Positions 35,300 to 51,011 of a DNA stretch of 64,000 bases are shown one piece after another. Origin of the DNA: Plazaster borealis (lineage: Eukaryota; Echinodermata; Asteroidea; Forcipulatida; Labidiasteridae); the NCBI GenBank assembly GCA_021014325.1, contig CM037472.1:8060001-8124000 (forward strand), written 5' to 3'. The stretch's first letter is position 1; every line of letters starts with the position of its first letter. The notes below the pieces were generated by a model. That model was not told the DNA's origin. It made no database searches and was given only the letters and a program-made list of their open reading frames with translations. The position numbers were made by a program, and so were the translations under genes.

Positions 35300-38200
35300 T
35301 CGTCAGTCTGAACGCTGACAGTCACGATGATTGTGAGGGAGTTTTGGGGAAGTCTCCTCTAAAAAAAAGAGGCTCCGTTGATTTGGTACGGCAATGAGCT
35401 GAGAAATCCCATTTTGAGAAATCTAAAGTATCAAGATGTTTTTTAAAATATAGTACACTCAGATAAAAACAGAGATGAAGAGATTAATTGACATTATAAC
35501 TCTCTAAATTATTTTTTCTTCTACTGATTCAAGAAATTTTTCAGTGGAAAAAAGTTGATGTCACAAAACTTCAAAAAGCAATGGTCACTGAAAGATGTGC
35601 TATTTAACTTCTAGAAATCCCCAGCAGAAACAACTTACACATAATTTCATAGCTTAAAAAAAAATGTTCATCTTGTTCTTATAAAGTGATGATAATCTTG
35701 ACAACTTGCGAAACAGTCAGGAGCTCTACAGGGTTAAAAAAAACACGCATTTCTTAGCTTAGCCTTTTGAAGAATTCAAGACTGTTGCTATCATAATAAT
35801 GTATTTATCACAGCGGGCACCTCATTGGTCAATGCGTATTGTTAGCAAATACACTGACCAATCACCTTTCACATACAGTAAAGCTCAGACCAACAAAGCG
35901 TGTATTGTACCTGTTATACTTCCGTGTAACTCGATGACACTCAAAGCAGTGTCAAGTGAAAAAGTGAAATTACAAGCTAGCTGGTCCCGCTGGCTAGTCT
36001 CAGAAAAAGTTAAGGGCGAACCCTGACAACTTTGTGAAGTGACCTCCATGAGGAACTAATGTTGTGGAGAAAAAAACAGTTGTGACAATGGTGGCTCTTA
36101 ACAACTGAACAGTGGACAATTGAACATACATACATGACTGGCATTCACTCATGATCATTCAAAGAAACCATAAATAAATTAATGGCTTTAACATTTTTTG
36201 TATAATTAATATCACATATATTTTTTGTTGTCAACAAAAGAAGAAGAATGTCTTCTGGAATGCCCACAAAAAAGGGTCACCACTTATTTAATTCCCCACT
36301 GAAAATGTTTATACACATTTATACATTTATACACTGTACATGTATATGTAAAAGCCAACATTAAAGAACTTGGGTAGATTTTACCTTCCTCCACCCTGAA
36401 CTGTTTAACCATTTCCTCACCATAGGCAACTTAGTCTCTATGACTTTCTTACCATGGTTACATATGTGTACATGATGTATGACTTAAGTTGACCAAGATC
36501 TCACATAAAAAAGTATTCCAGCCTCAGCACTAAGTTTTATTTATGGTTTTGTCCATGTTCACCATCCAATTGTCAAGCTTTCCAAACGTTCCATTTCTTT
36601 CAAATTGGACCGAGTAGAAAGATTGAAAAGTCAAACCATCTATTGAGTGTCATTATGCTTGTGTACATAAAAATGTTTTGAGATTTCAGATCCTACTTGT
36701 TCAACAGTGTATAATGCATTGTACAGTGCTTTAGGAAGTATTAGATCCTGAAACTGGCACTAGTTTATTGACTGATCTCATCGTGTTCATTACTTCCTTT
36801 GCTCTTAAAAGAAATCTTCAGGGTGATAACATAATTTCAGTCACCAGCAGTTACTTTTGTCATAGCAACAGTTTTGTAACATATCCTCTGGAAAAACAAT
36901 TCCCAGAAATGTTAATGTGAGTGGTTTCCTTTCATAACGGCACATACAATATTTGTTGCTGCACGTTCACTTTGTCATGACTTGTTATAAAACAACACAA
37001 TGTCAATGACATATTATAAAACAACTCAATGGCATTTAAATTGTTTATGTTTTCTCCCACTGATTTCTGTATCAATTAAATGCAACTGTTTTCCAGACAC
37101 AACCAAGGATTTTTTCTTATACGACAAATCCCTTTTGCTGCAATGTTAATTTATGTAGCCTTCATATTTGGCGGTTAATTGAGGGAAAAAGTTTTGATTA
37201 GGACTAGTATTAGTAAAAATGCTTTTGGACTCACAAGAAGACAAGCTTACTAATAGTGCTACAGTGGTTTGTCTGAAGAAATTTCAATTTCTAGTTTCTT
37301 TCTAGTCAAGCTCTATGAACCAGGTAAATTTATGTACAATTGTTGCATTTTTTATTGGCAAATCGATATTCTACGTGTGTATTTCTTTTTCAGTGTAGGA
37401 TGTAGCCCTCTTCATGGATGCGCCATTCATCTCTGTTTCTTGTCCGTGTTGTTATGATTTATATGTGTACTGTACAGTACTTATGTCTTCATTGTCTACC
37501 CAGGCCTAATAAAAATAATTGTTTGTTTCCAGTAACCTGACAGTCCCTGCAAAAACCTTGCGACCGAATTTGTTTTATCAACATTTGTAAAAATAAAATT
37601 TGTTTTCTACCTACTGTTCAAAAGCTTCCAGTCTAAACGTACGGAAATCTATTTAGAGAATAACATAACATCTTATAAACAAAATTGAAACAAAAACCAG
37701 AACACATCAAGACTAATTTACCGACATCTCCGTGTTTTGATTGAGGTACTATAAGCCTGATATACTATGATACTACATTTAAAAACTTTTCCAGAATAAC
37801 TTTTTTTTTGTAAATAAAATTGTTTCCCTACCTACTGTCCCAAATTTTTCAGAGTATGTTACCGGACACAAACAATTATTTTTGTTAGGCCCCATTGTCC
37901 TTTGGCTAGGGCTATAAGCCAGGCACTCCTTATGATGTCACAACAGTGTAAGTTGTAGCAAACATTGCCCGGATAAGAATATTCAACAAACTTTTACAAT
38001 TGGACAATTAGTTAAGACATTTGAGCTAGAATTTGTACTTCTTGACTTGCATGAAATCTACCTCACCCGCAGAGTATTTTTAAAATTATCATTATAGTGT
38101 GTTTCCTTGACGAATTAGGACTCCGTAATTGGGCATTGTGGAAGAGTCTTGCGTCGTACTCTGAGTGCCTGACTTGCAGCCTTAGCCCTTCTCCTTTTCT

Positions 38201-38860
38201 TAGGGCAACATGTCCATCCCATCTTAACAAATAGTTGTGAGTTGAATTTGACCAGTGTAAGGCATTTTCAGTTTTCCTGAGTTGAGTTTAAGTAAAGATC
38301 AAGGGCATTGCGCTAATTGACATGTTGGATGGGATACTCTTTGATTGCTTCTAAAGAGAGACCAAGATGTAGACCCAATCTAATCAACAGATCAGATGAG
38401 GAATTTAAGACATGGCTGTACTGCTAACCTTGACTTAATATAGCAATGGTCATCTTCATCAGACCATTGCTATACTTGTGCTGGTTAATAACAAAACAAA
38501 TTGTTAATGTAAGACATTACAAAGCACCAAATTGATAATATGATTAGCAAAACCCATCTGGTTAAAGCAGATTTCTAAAACAAATTTAATATTTATAGTA
38601 TATACAATTCTCCCCAAGCTCAAGTGTGTTTGTAAGAGTGAATGAGAACCAAATAGTTTTAGCCAATTTGGTGGGAAATATTTACATTGGCTCCAAACTT
38701 ATCAAATTCGTTTGTTAAAAATCTATTAAAATCTTCAGGTCCATGGGGAATGTCGTTTAAATGGGCTACACAGACAACAGTATGACCAGACTGGTCTCCA
38801 TATTTACCCATCAGAATTAAACAGGTATCATGTTTAGAACTCATGGTTTCATTGGGCAAG

Positions 38861-38925
38861 TTCCACAAGGTAGTGTACTTGGACCAACCTCTTTTTGCTC
38901 TACATTAATAACATTATCCAATCCA
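38861..38925 (+). pseudogene. LINE reverse-transcriptase fragment
   Basis: Reads VPQGSVLGPTSF, the conserved block B of non-LTR reverse transcriptases, then loses frame before what looks like a former YINNI segment. About 65 bp is recognisable. Confidence 0.6.
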
Positions 38926-38987
38926 AAGTGTCCTGCAGTGCCGGGTCAAACCCCATTACTGGTTCAAAGGGAATCAAGCATACATGT

Positions 38988-39130
38988 GGCAAGGGTGATC
39001 AAAGGAGGATCAGATCCCGCAAGGGTGATCAAAGGGCGATCAACAGCTAAATGCAAGAGTGATCAGGATCTGATTCCCCTTTTTGATCCTCCTTTCATGC
39101 GAGATCAAAGGAGGATCAGATCTTGCGAGG
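38988..39130. repeat. GATCAAAGGAGGATCAGATC direct and inverted repeat
   Basis: The 20-mer GATCAAAGGAGGATCAGATC occurs at about 38997 and 39103. A shorter direct copy (GGTGATCAAAGGGCGATCA) lies between, and an inverted GATCCTCCTTT at about 39085 can pair with it. Confidence 0.8.
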
Positions 39131-42100
39131 TCTACTCTCACCCATTAGTGCGCAAGTTTGTTTCCTTCACACATTGAAACAATGTACATGGGACCAAAAA
39201 TGTTTGAATACGCGTGAGACTTGCACGATCTATTGTGTAGAATGTGCATACTTTGCTTCTGTGAGCAGGCATTGCCTCAAGTCCACACCGACACATGGGT
39301 GTCATTATCGTCCAATAGCAAAGTTTATTTCACGTTACGTATGTGTAGGGCACAGAGATTATATCAGCCAACAAGAAAGTTTGGTACATGTATGCACTTT
39401 TTAGGAAATAAAGCCAAGTTAAAATAGTCCAAGTTATTAAAACAAATTTCATTGCAAAATTTACTGAAAAGGAATTAGGAATTTTGAAATAAAATTTACT
39501 GTACAGTTTATCCACTACACCTCACCTATGGCTGGCACACTCAACAGTTAGTGTTTCATGTTTAAAATCACAGACATGTACATGTACATGAACGTGTACG
39601 CGTACGTGTCCCGGTAGTGTAGTTTGAGCAGGCAGTTCCCAGATGAGATTTGGAGTATATGAGGTTTTTACCCCCTAATTGACAACTCGGCATTTTGACA
39701 TTTTAGTGATTGAATTAATTTACAAATGGCCTTTCAAAGCTAAATGGCACTGCCGCCCAACTAAGTCTTTCCTTGCATCTTCCATTTGACTGGAAATTAA
39801 CGGATAATCAAGGCCTTAATGGCAACTGGTACTTGACAAGTCAGGGATGAGTCAGTGGAATTCAAAATGAGCTGTTTCCAAGTATTGACCACTAACTATC
39901 TGCAGGATGCGTATCTTATTAAACTGGCAGCCCTTTTTGTATTCGTTTTGATTGTCAAGTCACAAACAAGTTGCCTCCTGAATGAGCAATTTAGAGATGA
40001 TGAACAGATGAGATGTATGGAAGTGGTGCACTGGATAAATAGAGTTGTTATGATCAAGCCGTCTGCATTATCAGAGAGTTCCAGTGTTGGCAGGTCATAT
40101 TTTATGCTCAATTGGTGTTACTTTATTACAAATATTTCCAGCTTCAAAATTTTGCATGAGTAATAATTTTTCTCCTGTTCAAAAGGTTTTTTTACATGCT
40201 ACATGTACATCTACGTATCAATTTGGATGCTTAGGGCCTAAATGACCATGTGCCATTTTTATGGAAACCATAAAATGGTTGTGGTTAACACAGAATACCA
40301 CCTGTAGTTTATATTGCTGTGATTGCATGGTGCCCTGAAAAGGTTGTGCTTAGCGAAGACCTTTTTCTGCTTATAAAACCACTTTATGAAATTTCATATT
40401 TAAAGCTGTTTACAAGCAAATTTTGTTGTTTACTTCAGCAGAAAAGTCTGTACACAAAGTACTTGTTAGTTTTTAGAAATGATCAAGAAGATTTGACAGT
40501 ACAATGTATGTGTGCACGTCTACAATGGACTGCAATGTTGTGTCACTCATCTACTCACAGGAACTCCTGGCAAAGAGCCAGTTTTTTGCTGTTCTTATGG
40601 TATATAGTAGTTATTATAGGAACCTTCGATTTCATAGAACCAAGATAAGCAAAGTTGAATTTGCCATGTCTCAAGCATTTTTTCCTCCTTTCTATAATAA
40701 CTGAAACAATAACATTCTGAGTGGTAAACAGCTTAATGAATAATGGCACAGATGGGTTTGTGTGAACAAGTCAGATATTGATTCAATTGATTGAAATTTA
40801 ATCAGGCCCAGTGTTTGGTTTTATTCTTTTGACGTAATGATTGAGTGGCCGAAAAAACTGTGTTCAAACAGAGGGAAGATGCAACAACTTAATAATCCAG
40901 GTTTAATGTTACTTTCAATGCTATGGGTGGCTGGATAATTGTGCATGTCTGGAGGATTTTATAAAGGGATAAAACAATTACTACATACAATCTCATCCGT
41001 GAGGTTTCAAAAAACCATAAAACTTGTAATACAACAATTTACAGATGTGTACCCTGTAAATTTTGTTGAATTTTGTTTTTGATTTGTCGTTTATTCTCCC
41101 AAAAGAAGATTTACGTACATGTTTAACATTTACATGTGGTATAAAGGCTGCAAATGTTTATAATTTGCAGCAGGCCACATATACATATCATATACCTGGA
41201 AAACATGGACAGTTGCAACCCAAATTCGAGATGAAAGGATATTATTATAAGTAAACACAAACTGTCAAGGGTTTTTGAACAAACGCAGCAATAACAAAAT
41301 ACCAAAATACTTCAATTTACTTATTATCACTACATGATGTATACTGTAGATCATATGAGCAAGGTTGAATGCATGATGACATTAATCTTGTAAAAGCCAT
41401 GTATTACTCTTGGTGTAAGACTTTTCTATTCTGTAACCCACGATCTGCTCTTATCTGCTATATCTGCATAAAACAGCTCTCATAGAATAAGTCATTTTGA
41501 ACACAACCTCAGTTTGAAATAAAAATACTCATTTTGTCACAAATTTAATGAAGAAAAGTTAAACTTTTTCAATCCTGCTTTAAAGTCTGTCAAACGCCTG
41601 TATCTACTGCACAGGCAATTAAGTTTTTAGTACTTCTGGCTCCAAAGCTGGCCATACATTATCATTGAAATGCATTTTGTATGTAACAGATGCTGATAAT
41701 TGACAAGACACTGAGTCTTTGCAAGACATGTCAAACCATAGAGAAAGGACTTCTCTATGGTCCAACTTACACGATGTAAATCATATACAGTTCAAGGGTC
41801 ACCAAGTCAATGACCAGCAGCCGATTTTCAAAACACTTTATGCCATGGTGTAAGTCCACTTACTAAACATTTATGGCGTAAGTTGCAACACAAAGTGGGA
41901 TCGATTTTACGAAAGTTACTCCACGTCTGAAGGTGGCGCATGCCACAGAAATGGTGTACATACATGTAACTTATGCACTCGATTTCGGTTGCGTAAATCA
42001 CACAAACTGTTGTACAAATGGTGTTGATGTTTACTTGCTGAACGCGAGCACCACAGACAGGATATTTCGCGATCGGGCGAATCCCCTTGATTTCCTTGAA

Positions 42101-43915
42101 TACAACAAAGTCCCAACACGCTATAGATTCACTTGAGAGGGAATACTATCAGTAATGACACTGAAACCTATACTCTATAGATTCCTAACACTATATTGAC
42201 GGCATTATATAATTGACGATCATTTTAAAATGACAATGTAACTAGAAATAAACAGAAAGAAGAAAATATTATTCACAGTCATTAGTTATGTATGGCTCAC
42301 CATGCGTGATGAGAAAAAAAAGGCAGACGAAAACAAATAAACAGATGGTTCAATCAACGGCTGTTTTCACCACTCTATTCGTAATTTCATATATAGCAGT
42401 CAAAGTACAAGTTAGTCGCTTTCATCCTCATCTGCAACGTTTATTTTTGTTAAGCAATAAATAGGATATTGCGCAGTTAAGAATAGTTGTGTGAAATGCA
42501 ACTTAAGTGGCGCAGCTGCGCAACATTTACTTGGCGTAACTGTACGACATGGCGCAAGTTACGCACTACTTTTGTGAAATCGGCTGCAGGGCATTGAGGC
42601 AAATGCCTCCAGTGCCTCCGAAAAGTATGTATCTGGCATGTTAATAATCTTTGTTTCAGGGTACAGTGTACATGTTTGTGGAGAAGATTCTTAAGTCTTT
42701 CGCTGTAGTGTTTGGCTTTCACAATAATTCCTCATGGATATTTAATGTCTGAATGGTTAATCTTATTACATTTTCACACAGTCATGGTGTCATTATACAA
42801 ATGTTAAAGGGTGTGTTGCTCATCAGAAATGATGGAAAAAAAAGTATTTGAATCGTAGAGCATATTTTTGATATCAGTATCAACTATCAATTGTGTCCCT
42901 CTGAAATAATGCCATGCACAAGAAAATTTGCCATTAATGCGTAATTTCTTTGATTTGCCAAATATACAACTGTACATGCTCATAATATTGATGACAAAAC
43001 ATGAGGTGTGTACCCAGCATGTTTGATGAAAGTTTGAAAGGCTGTTTGTAAGATGTGTTTATTGAAAACTAAAGGAGTGGAATAAATAGGTACCTCTAAA
43101 AATGATGTACCTTGAAAAAGAGTTATTACATGTATACATTATATACACTTCATAATTCATATGAAGACTACATTACATGTACATCGCGTGGTACTTGGGT
43201 GTTTCTGTACAAGAGAAGCGTATAGGTTGGCAACGATTCTTGTGTACTTTCTACATCTAATATGAGATGTATTAGAACTTTGCATGCTGCTCATGCGAGA
43301 GTTACCTTTAAATACTTTTCTTTGTTGATGTTTTTTTAGCAAGTTCTTTGAAAAACTGTCAAATAAGAAGCGATTTTTTGCACTTTTAATGGATTCTTAT
43401 CAAAATCAAGAATCAATATGTGATCGTTTCTGACTGAAAGGCAAACAGAGGTTAAAAAGATAGGACAAATGGAATCTAAGAAAAACCATTTAAACAATGC
43501 ATCACAATTGTACATGTAGAGTACATGTATACATTTTAATGTCAAAAACACAGAGTTGTGCAATGATGAGTGTCGAGTACATGTAGGCCTACATACTTTT
43601 TTGTACGTATAATCTATGTGCAAAATATTCTGACTTTACTGTCCTGTTTTTGTTTCTGGTAAAGGTACAATGAACATCACTTACATCATTGATTTTAGGG
43701 ACATTAGTGCTTTAGTGTCAGATAGTTTGTGCACATTATATACATGCGTATTTAAAATATAACGAATAAGCAATGGTGATTTGTGGGGTCGTCGAATGCT
43801 AATTACAACATGTACAAAACTTGGACAGTATTTCAGATGGATGAAAGTGGTTCTCTGGAGGATTGGTACCTTTGGTACCTTGTTTGATAATAATGAGATT
43901 CCAGATTGGAACTGA

Positions 43916-46393
<2,478 letters not shown>

Positions 46394-46507
46394 GTAATGG
46401 ATTGGTGGTACATTTACCAGGGTTGTTTGAGGAAGGAGTAAAGGCATCAAAGAAGGGCCTTAAGGATTGGACGAGTCGTCTGCTCGTATCAGATAGAGCC
46501 CATCTAG
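46394..46507 (+). CDS. adenylosuccinate synthetase, exon 3
   Basis: Acceptor CTACTCGCAG, donor GTTGGT. It completes the split Gly codon and encodes [13 protein letters not shown], a family block, then a Lys-rich variable loop, then LLVSDRAHL, the conserved strand before the FDFHQ block. The phase (2 bases in, 1 out) matches both neighbours. Confidence 0.97.
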
Positions 46508-46780
46508 GTTGGTGTAAAGCTCTGTGTATTAATAATGCCCCTTGGTTATTATTGAACCCCATCTAAAAATAACACTGCAAATTGTTTGACATCTTAAACT
46601 TAAAGGGCTTTAAAGCCAACATCTTTCTTAAAAGGGAACAGAAATTTGAAACTTCTTAAGTACCTTTACCATGTATTATACCATGAAGGTGGCCTTGCCA
46701 ATTTCACTTTCAATTTCACAGGGAGATACCTTTTGATGAATGTTACATGTACGTTAAGTAGAAATCACAGGGGTTTGTCA

Positions 46781-47345
46781 CATCAGGGTGTACTTTACCC
46801 TGATACATATAGGAACCCAAACTATTTCAGTCAGGGTATACTTTACCCTGATAGGAACCAAACTATTTCAGTCAAGGTATACTTTACCCTGATAGGAACC
46901 AAACTATTTCAGTCAGGGTATACTTTACCCTGATAGGAACCAAACTATTTCAGTCAGGGTATACTTTACCCTGATAGGAACCAAACTATTTCAGTCAAGG
47001 TATACTTTACCCTGATAGGAACCAAACTATTTCAGTCAGGGTATACTTTACCCTGATAGGAACCAAACTATTTCAGTCAGGGTATACTTTACCCTGATAG
47101 GAACCCAAACTATTTCAGTCAGGGTATACTTTACCCTGATAGGAACCAAACTATTTCAGTCAGGGTATACTTTACCCTGATAGGAACCAAACTATTTCAG
47201 TCAGGGTATACTTTACCCTGATAGGAACCCAAACTATTTCAGTCAGGGTATACTTTACCCTGATAGGAACCCAAACTATTTCAGTCAGGGTATACTTTAC
47301 CCTGATAGGAACCAAACTATTTCAGTCAGGGTATACTTTTAATTT
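46781..47345 (+). repeat. 41-bp hairpin-bearing minisatellite, about 13 copies
   Basis: Unit starts (TCAGGG or TCAAGG) fall at 46831, 46872, 46913, 46954, 46995, 47036, 47077, 47119, 47160, 47201, 47243, 47285 and 47326, with a diverged first copy at 46781. Each unit contains the inverted repeat CAGGGTA-TACTT-TACCCTG followed by ATAGGAACCAAACTATTT. Spacing alternates 41/42 bp because of an AACCAAAC/AACCCAAAC variant. Degenerate copies run on to about 47450. It lies in intron 3. Confidence 0.96.
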
Positions 47346-47450
47346 GATAGGAATAGAAAATTACCCCAATCAGGGTACATTTTTACCCTAGTAAGAACCA
47401 AAACCTATTCCAATTGGGATAATTTTACCTTTATAGGAATCAAACTGCCC

Positions 47451-48564
47451 CATATTACTTTGTTAGTGATCAAAACTGTCTCAGTTTAGGCATAGTGTGA
47501 CCTTGATTGGAACCCTCTCCCCTAATAGCTTCTGGAAGCCAAAATTCGAAAGCCCCAAAATGAGATACTTTCTTCACAGAGACACGTAACCCATTAGAGA
47601 TTAAAAGGTTGTATAACTCTGATTGAAACCCTCCTCTCTTCACAAAGGTTTCAGTTTTCTTTAATTAAAAACCCTCTAGTGATGACATAAATGTACTAAA
47701 GACACATAAGGTTTCACCTTAGGCCGGAAATCCATGTGTTCGTCATCCATGAGCAATGCATAAAAATGAAAATACAAGCCAAGCAATGCACATAATTCTA
47801 TGTATCCATATTGTGCACTACGCATTACACACAGCGCATGACGGAGACAGATTTATTTTTTAATTTTGTGTTATTACTTTTATCATGTTCAATGAGAGTA
47901 AACTCCAATCAGCGCCAATCACTGCTTTCCATAGAGGCGCTCAGTACAATTACTGTATTACATGTAATACAAAACACCATCAAAATTGTTAAAAGAGAAA
48001 GACACAATGGTCTCCAGATAAAAAAGCAAAATTTCACAAAGAATTGGAGATTAAAAGACACATTTAAAATTGAAATCAAGAGGAAGCAAAATGAGTTAAA
48101 CAACAAGTGGACGATATCACGATAATATTGTAACGATGCGATATGGAAGACAATATCATCGATATCAATATTGGTTTTGAAAATTTTGAAATATCATGAC
48201 AAAGACGATATTCTTAATATATCAACGATATTATCTGTTGTTTGCTGAAAGTTGCTATAAGTAACCAAAAGTCCGCCTTCATTAGCTTTGAAATGATATA
48301 TATCGCCAGTCAAAATTTTCAATATCGTCCATGTCTAATTGCAAGAAGAAGTCCTGGCTCCAGAGAACTTGAAGGAACGTTTGCCAATTTCCGTTCTTAT
48401 GGCCGAGTGGGCGGTATTATTACTAGTATTGATCTAGTATTATAAGAGTGGGTATTCATCTGGGATTGTTTACCAGTCGACATACATTGTACATGTATAC
48501 TCTGGAGCTAAGCTATAAACACACTTGTACATTAAACTATTCATAAATTAGCTCAGTATATAAA
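47451..48564 (+). other. intron 3 middle part, no gene
   Basis: 48110-48240 is rich in CGATAT and ATATCG words in both orientations and could be an eroded foldback element. The open frame 47811-48125 has no domain. Confidence 0.35.
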
Positions 48565-50040
48565 TCATTAACATGTTGATTCTCCTATATTTTAACAGTC
48601 AGATTACTATCTTTTATTTTTTGAGATGTGCCAAAAGTCATGACTTTGGTTTTGGAAGCATTGACAGGTAATTTGTTATTATACATCAATTGAGAGGCAA
48701 TTTGCAATTCTTCATTCAAAACACAATTGATGTCAAATTTGTTTTTAGCGCTGAACATTGTTGCAATATCATCTGCATACATAACTATCTTACTCTTGCT
48801 GATATAGTCTGGTAAATCTTTGATGAAAATAAAAAATAAAAGTGGGCCTAGAATTGAGCCCTGCGGTGCACCGACTGTGACTTGTCTAGGGTCTGATCAA
48901 TTGCTGTCTGTTTGTGAGATAGTTTGAAATCCAGTTCTTTGCCACAAATACCATAGTATTCTGAAGTCTGAAAAGACAGCCCCAGGTATTTTGCCTTTAT
49001 CTTGGACATATTATTTTAAAGATAATCACTGACGTCTGTTATTGCAGTTAGTGTTGAGGCCTAAAACCAGATTGTACATTAGATAAAAAACCTGTGTTTT
49101 TGCAAGTGTTGGTAGACCTGGGTGTGAATAGCCTTCTCAATAATTTTAGAGAACACATTTAAGACAGATAATAGGTCTATAATTACTGTACAGTTAGTTT
49201 TGATACCTTATTTAAATAGGTGAAACAACATCCCTCTTCCACTCACAGGGAATAACAGAAGTGCAGATTGTAAGATTTAAGATATAAGGGGTTTTATAAC
49301 ACCCCTTACAATAATTCTGCCTTTTCATTGGTTTAGAGCGCGTCACATGATATGTCTTAGTTTTACTAGAAACCCGGTGGCCGTGTGATAGTCGTTTGCC
49401 ATGCAATAGTCAAAAGACTATTACATGGCGCGCGCGGTACCCAGAAGTCTTTTTTACCCACCTCGAATCCAATCAGTTGTGCATCTGTGTATCTGAAATG
49501 TGCGTACGAACGTTACGTGTACGAGGATGATAAATAGTCTGTTGGGGTGTTATAAAACAAATATTGACTGCTTTTACTCGTGCTATGGTTAAAACTCCGA
49601 CTCCCTCGGTGATCCCCGGACCATTCCATTTTCCCTCGGCTGCGCCTCGGGAAAATAGATCGTTCCGGGGATCACCTCGGGAGTCGTAGTTTTAACCATA
49701 GCACTCGAAGCAGTCAATATTTGTATACTACGACCTGATAGGCCCCTGCTCTTAGTAGTCTCGCACCAACACCATCAATACCGGTAGCCTTACCCAACTG
49801 AAGGGCAAAAAGCTTTTTGATAACATAATCCTCATCAATATTACCGAAGCTTAGACTTCCATTCGTACAGTTGAATTTTTTGCACGCACTGTCAATGTCA
49901 TCATTACTCAAATTTTGAGCCAGTTTATTCCCGATCTCTGCAAAACAGTTGTTGAAAGCGTTGGCAATTTCTTTGGACTCTTTGATACAAGGACCGTTAA
50001 CAACAACTTCTTTAACACACTCGCTGATACTAGATATTAA
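48565..50040 (-). pseudogene. antisense LINE fragment (reverse-transcriptase region), interrupted
   Basis: Reading the minus strand from 50040 downward: KEIANAFNNCFAEIG, the linker before the reverse transcriptase, then GKATGIDGVGARLL (block 1) to about 49742. After an insertion, ILNLTICTSVIPCEWK resumes near 49283. Further on come GAPQGSILGPLLF near 48880 and MYADD at about 48782, the catalytic block C. The sequence then fades near 48565. Several frame breaks make it inactive. It is a non-LTR element of CR1/L2/Jockey-like type, a family different from the one at 52258-55665. Its 5' side stops about 26 bp before exon 4. Confidence 0.88.
49283..49742. mobile_element. foldback insertion inside the antisense LINE
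   Basis: About 460 bp separates two reverse-transcriptase segments that would otherwise be near-contiguous. The insert contains a foldback at 49557-49725, where CAAATATTGACTG pairs with CAGTCAATATTTG and ATGGTTAAAACTCCGACTCC pairs with its near-complement, plus GGGTGTTATAAAAC-type repeats near both left positions. No frame. Exact ends are uncertain. Confidence 0.7.
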
Positions 50041-50066
50041 AGTGAGGTGTTCTGTTTCCTTTTCAG

Positions 50067-50124
50067 TATTTGATTTTCATCAGTCAGTAGATGGTCTTCA
50101 AGAAAAAGAAAAGGGCAAAAAAAG
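50067..50124 (+). CDS. adenylosuccinate synthetase, exon 4
   Basis: A 58-nt exon. Acceptor GTTTCCTTTTCAG, donor GTTTGT. It encodes VFDFHQSVDGLQE followed by a Lys-rich stretch. FDFHQ..DG..E is a conserved block next to the active site. Entry and exit phases (2 and 2) fit exons 3 and 5 exactly. The LINE remnant upstream leaves only about 26 bp for the polypyrimidine tract. Confidence 0.96.
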
Positions 50125-50574
50125 GTTTGTTTCTCAGGTATAGGTCAATTTTGTCTTTATAAATTGACAATCCTTTATTGATAAGGGCATTTCCTGGCAG
50201 GCTCCATAATGTATGGTTGATATACATGAAGGAAGTTTTACACTTTGAATTGTTATTGCAATGTAAATTAAAGTATTTTAAAATTAATAACTGAAAACTG
50301 TATGGTAAAATTTTTCTACAATCTCCATAAAATATCAGATGTTATATGTTTTCCTCCCTTGAGCTGTGTACAAATTGTGCCTTGAAGAAGTATTGGCTCT
50401 TTCGTAATCAATTGATGGGTAACATGGCCTATTGAAATGCACTTTCACTATATTGCATTGGAAAGCATTTTTCTTACAAAACTTTCTGGATTGTACCCTG
50501 TTACTTCAAATCTTCACAGTATAACACAAAGTCCAAAAAAAAATAATAATAATAATATGTGGGCCGACTTGTTC

Positions 50575-50600
50575 TCAATTCAATTCAATTCAATTCAATT
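50575..50600 (+). repeat. (TCAAT)n microsatellite
   Basis: About five perfect units in intron 4, preceded by an (AAT)n run at 50543-50555. Confidence 0.9.
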
Positions 50601-50912
50601 ATTGGTCCATTACCATGGAAACTGATAGTTTATGACACCAATTGTAAGTAGTTTGATGACAATTGGCAACATTTATTTGGGATCCTGACATAAGTAAGAT
50701 CTGTTATAGGTGTAACAACCTCACAGAATATTGGTTAAATTATGTTATTATTGTTGCACATGTTCAAAACTTTACAAATGTCCGATCTCGCTAAAACTAT
50801 TCTTGATGTACACATGAACCCAATGTTGCCAAGGTACATCTACATGAGACCTCTGCTGTACGAGACACAACATCATTACAAATTCAAGTGATTATCGAAT
50901 CCTGCTGAAAAC

Positions 50913-51000
50913 AAATCCACAGGCTACTCCAGTGGGATTCGAACCCCTGACCCCCCCAGTGTGCCCTGTAATGAGAGGCCAGTTTGGGTCCTCTAATAAA
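50913..51000 (-). repeat. tRNA-derived SINE-like copy, left half of an inverted pair
   Basis: The minus strand carries GGGGTTCGAATCCCACTGGA (B box GGTTCGAATCC), then GTAGCCTGTGGATTT. It pairs with 51061-51102. Confidence 0.7.
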
Positions 51001-51011
51001 TAAACTGTCCT

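Noticed and set aside
38659..38868. 69-residue minus-strand frame with GDQSGHTVV
   Set aside because: It looks protein-like at first but matches no family I know, and it overlaps the plus-strand LINE block B fragment.
46646..46933. Open frame over the start of the 41-bp minisatellite
   Set aside because: Repeat translation. The unit length of 41-42 bp breaks the frame after a few copies.
46781..47345. CRISPR-like array
   Set aside because: The units are contiguous and near-identical with no unique spacers, in a eukaryotic intron.
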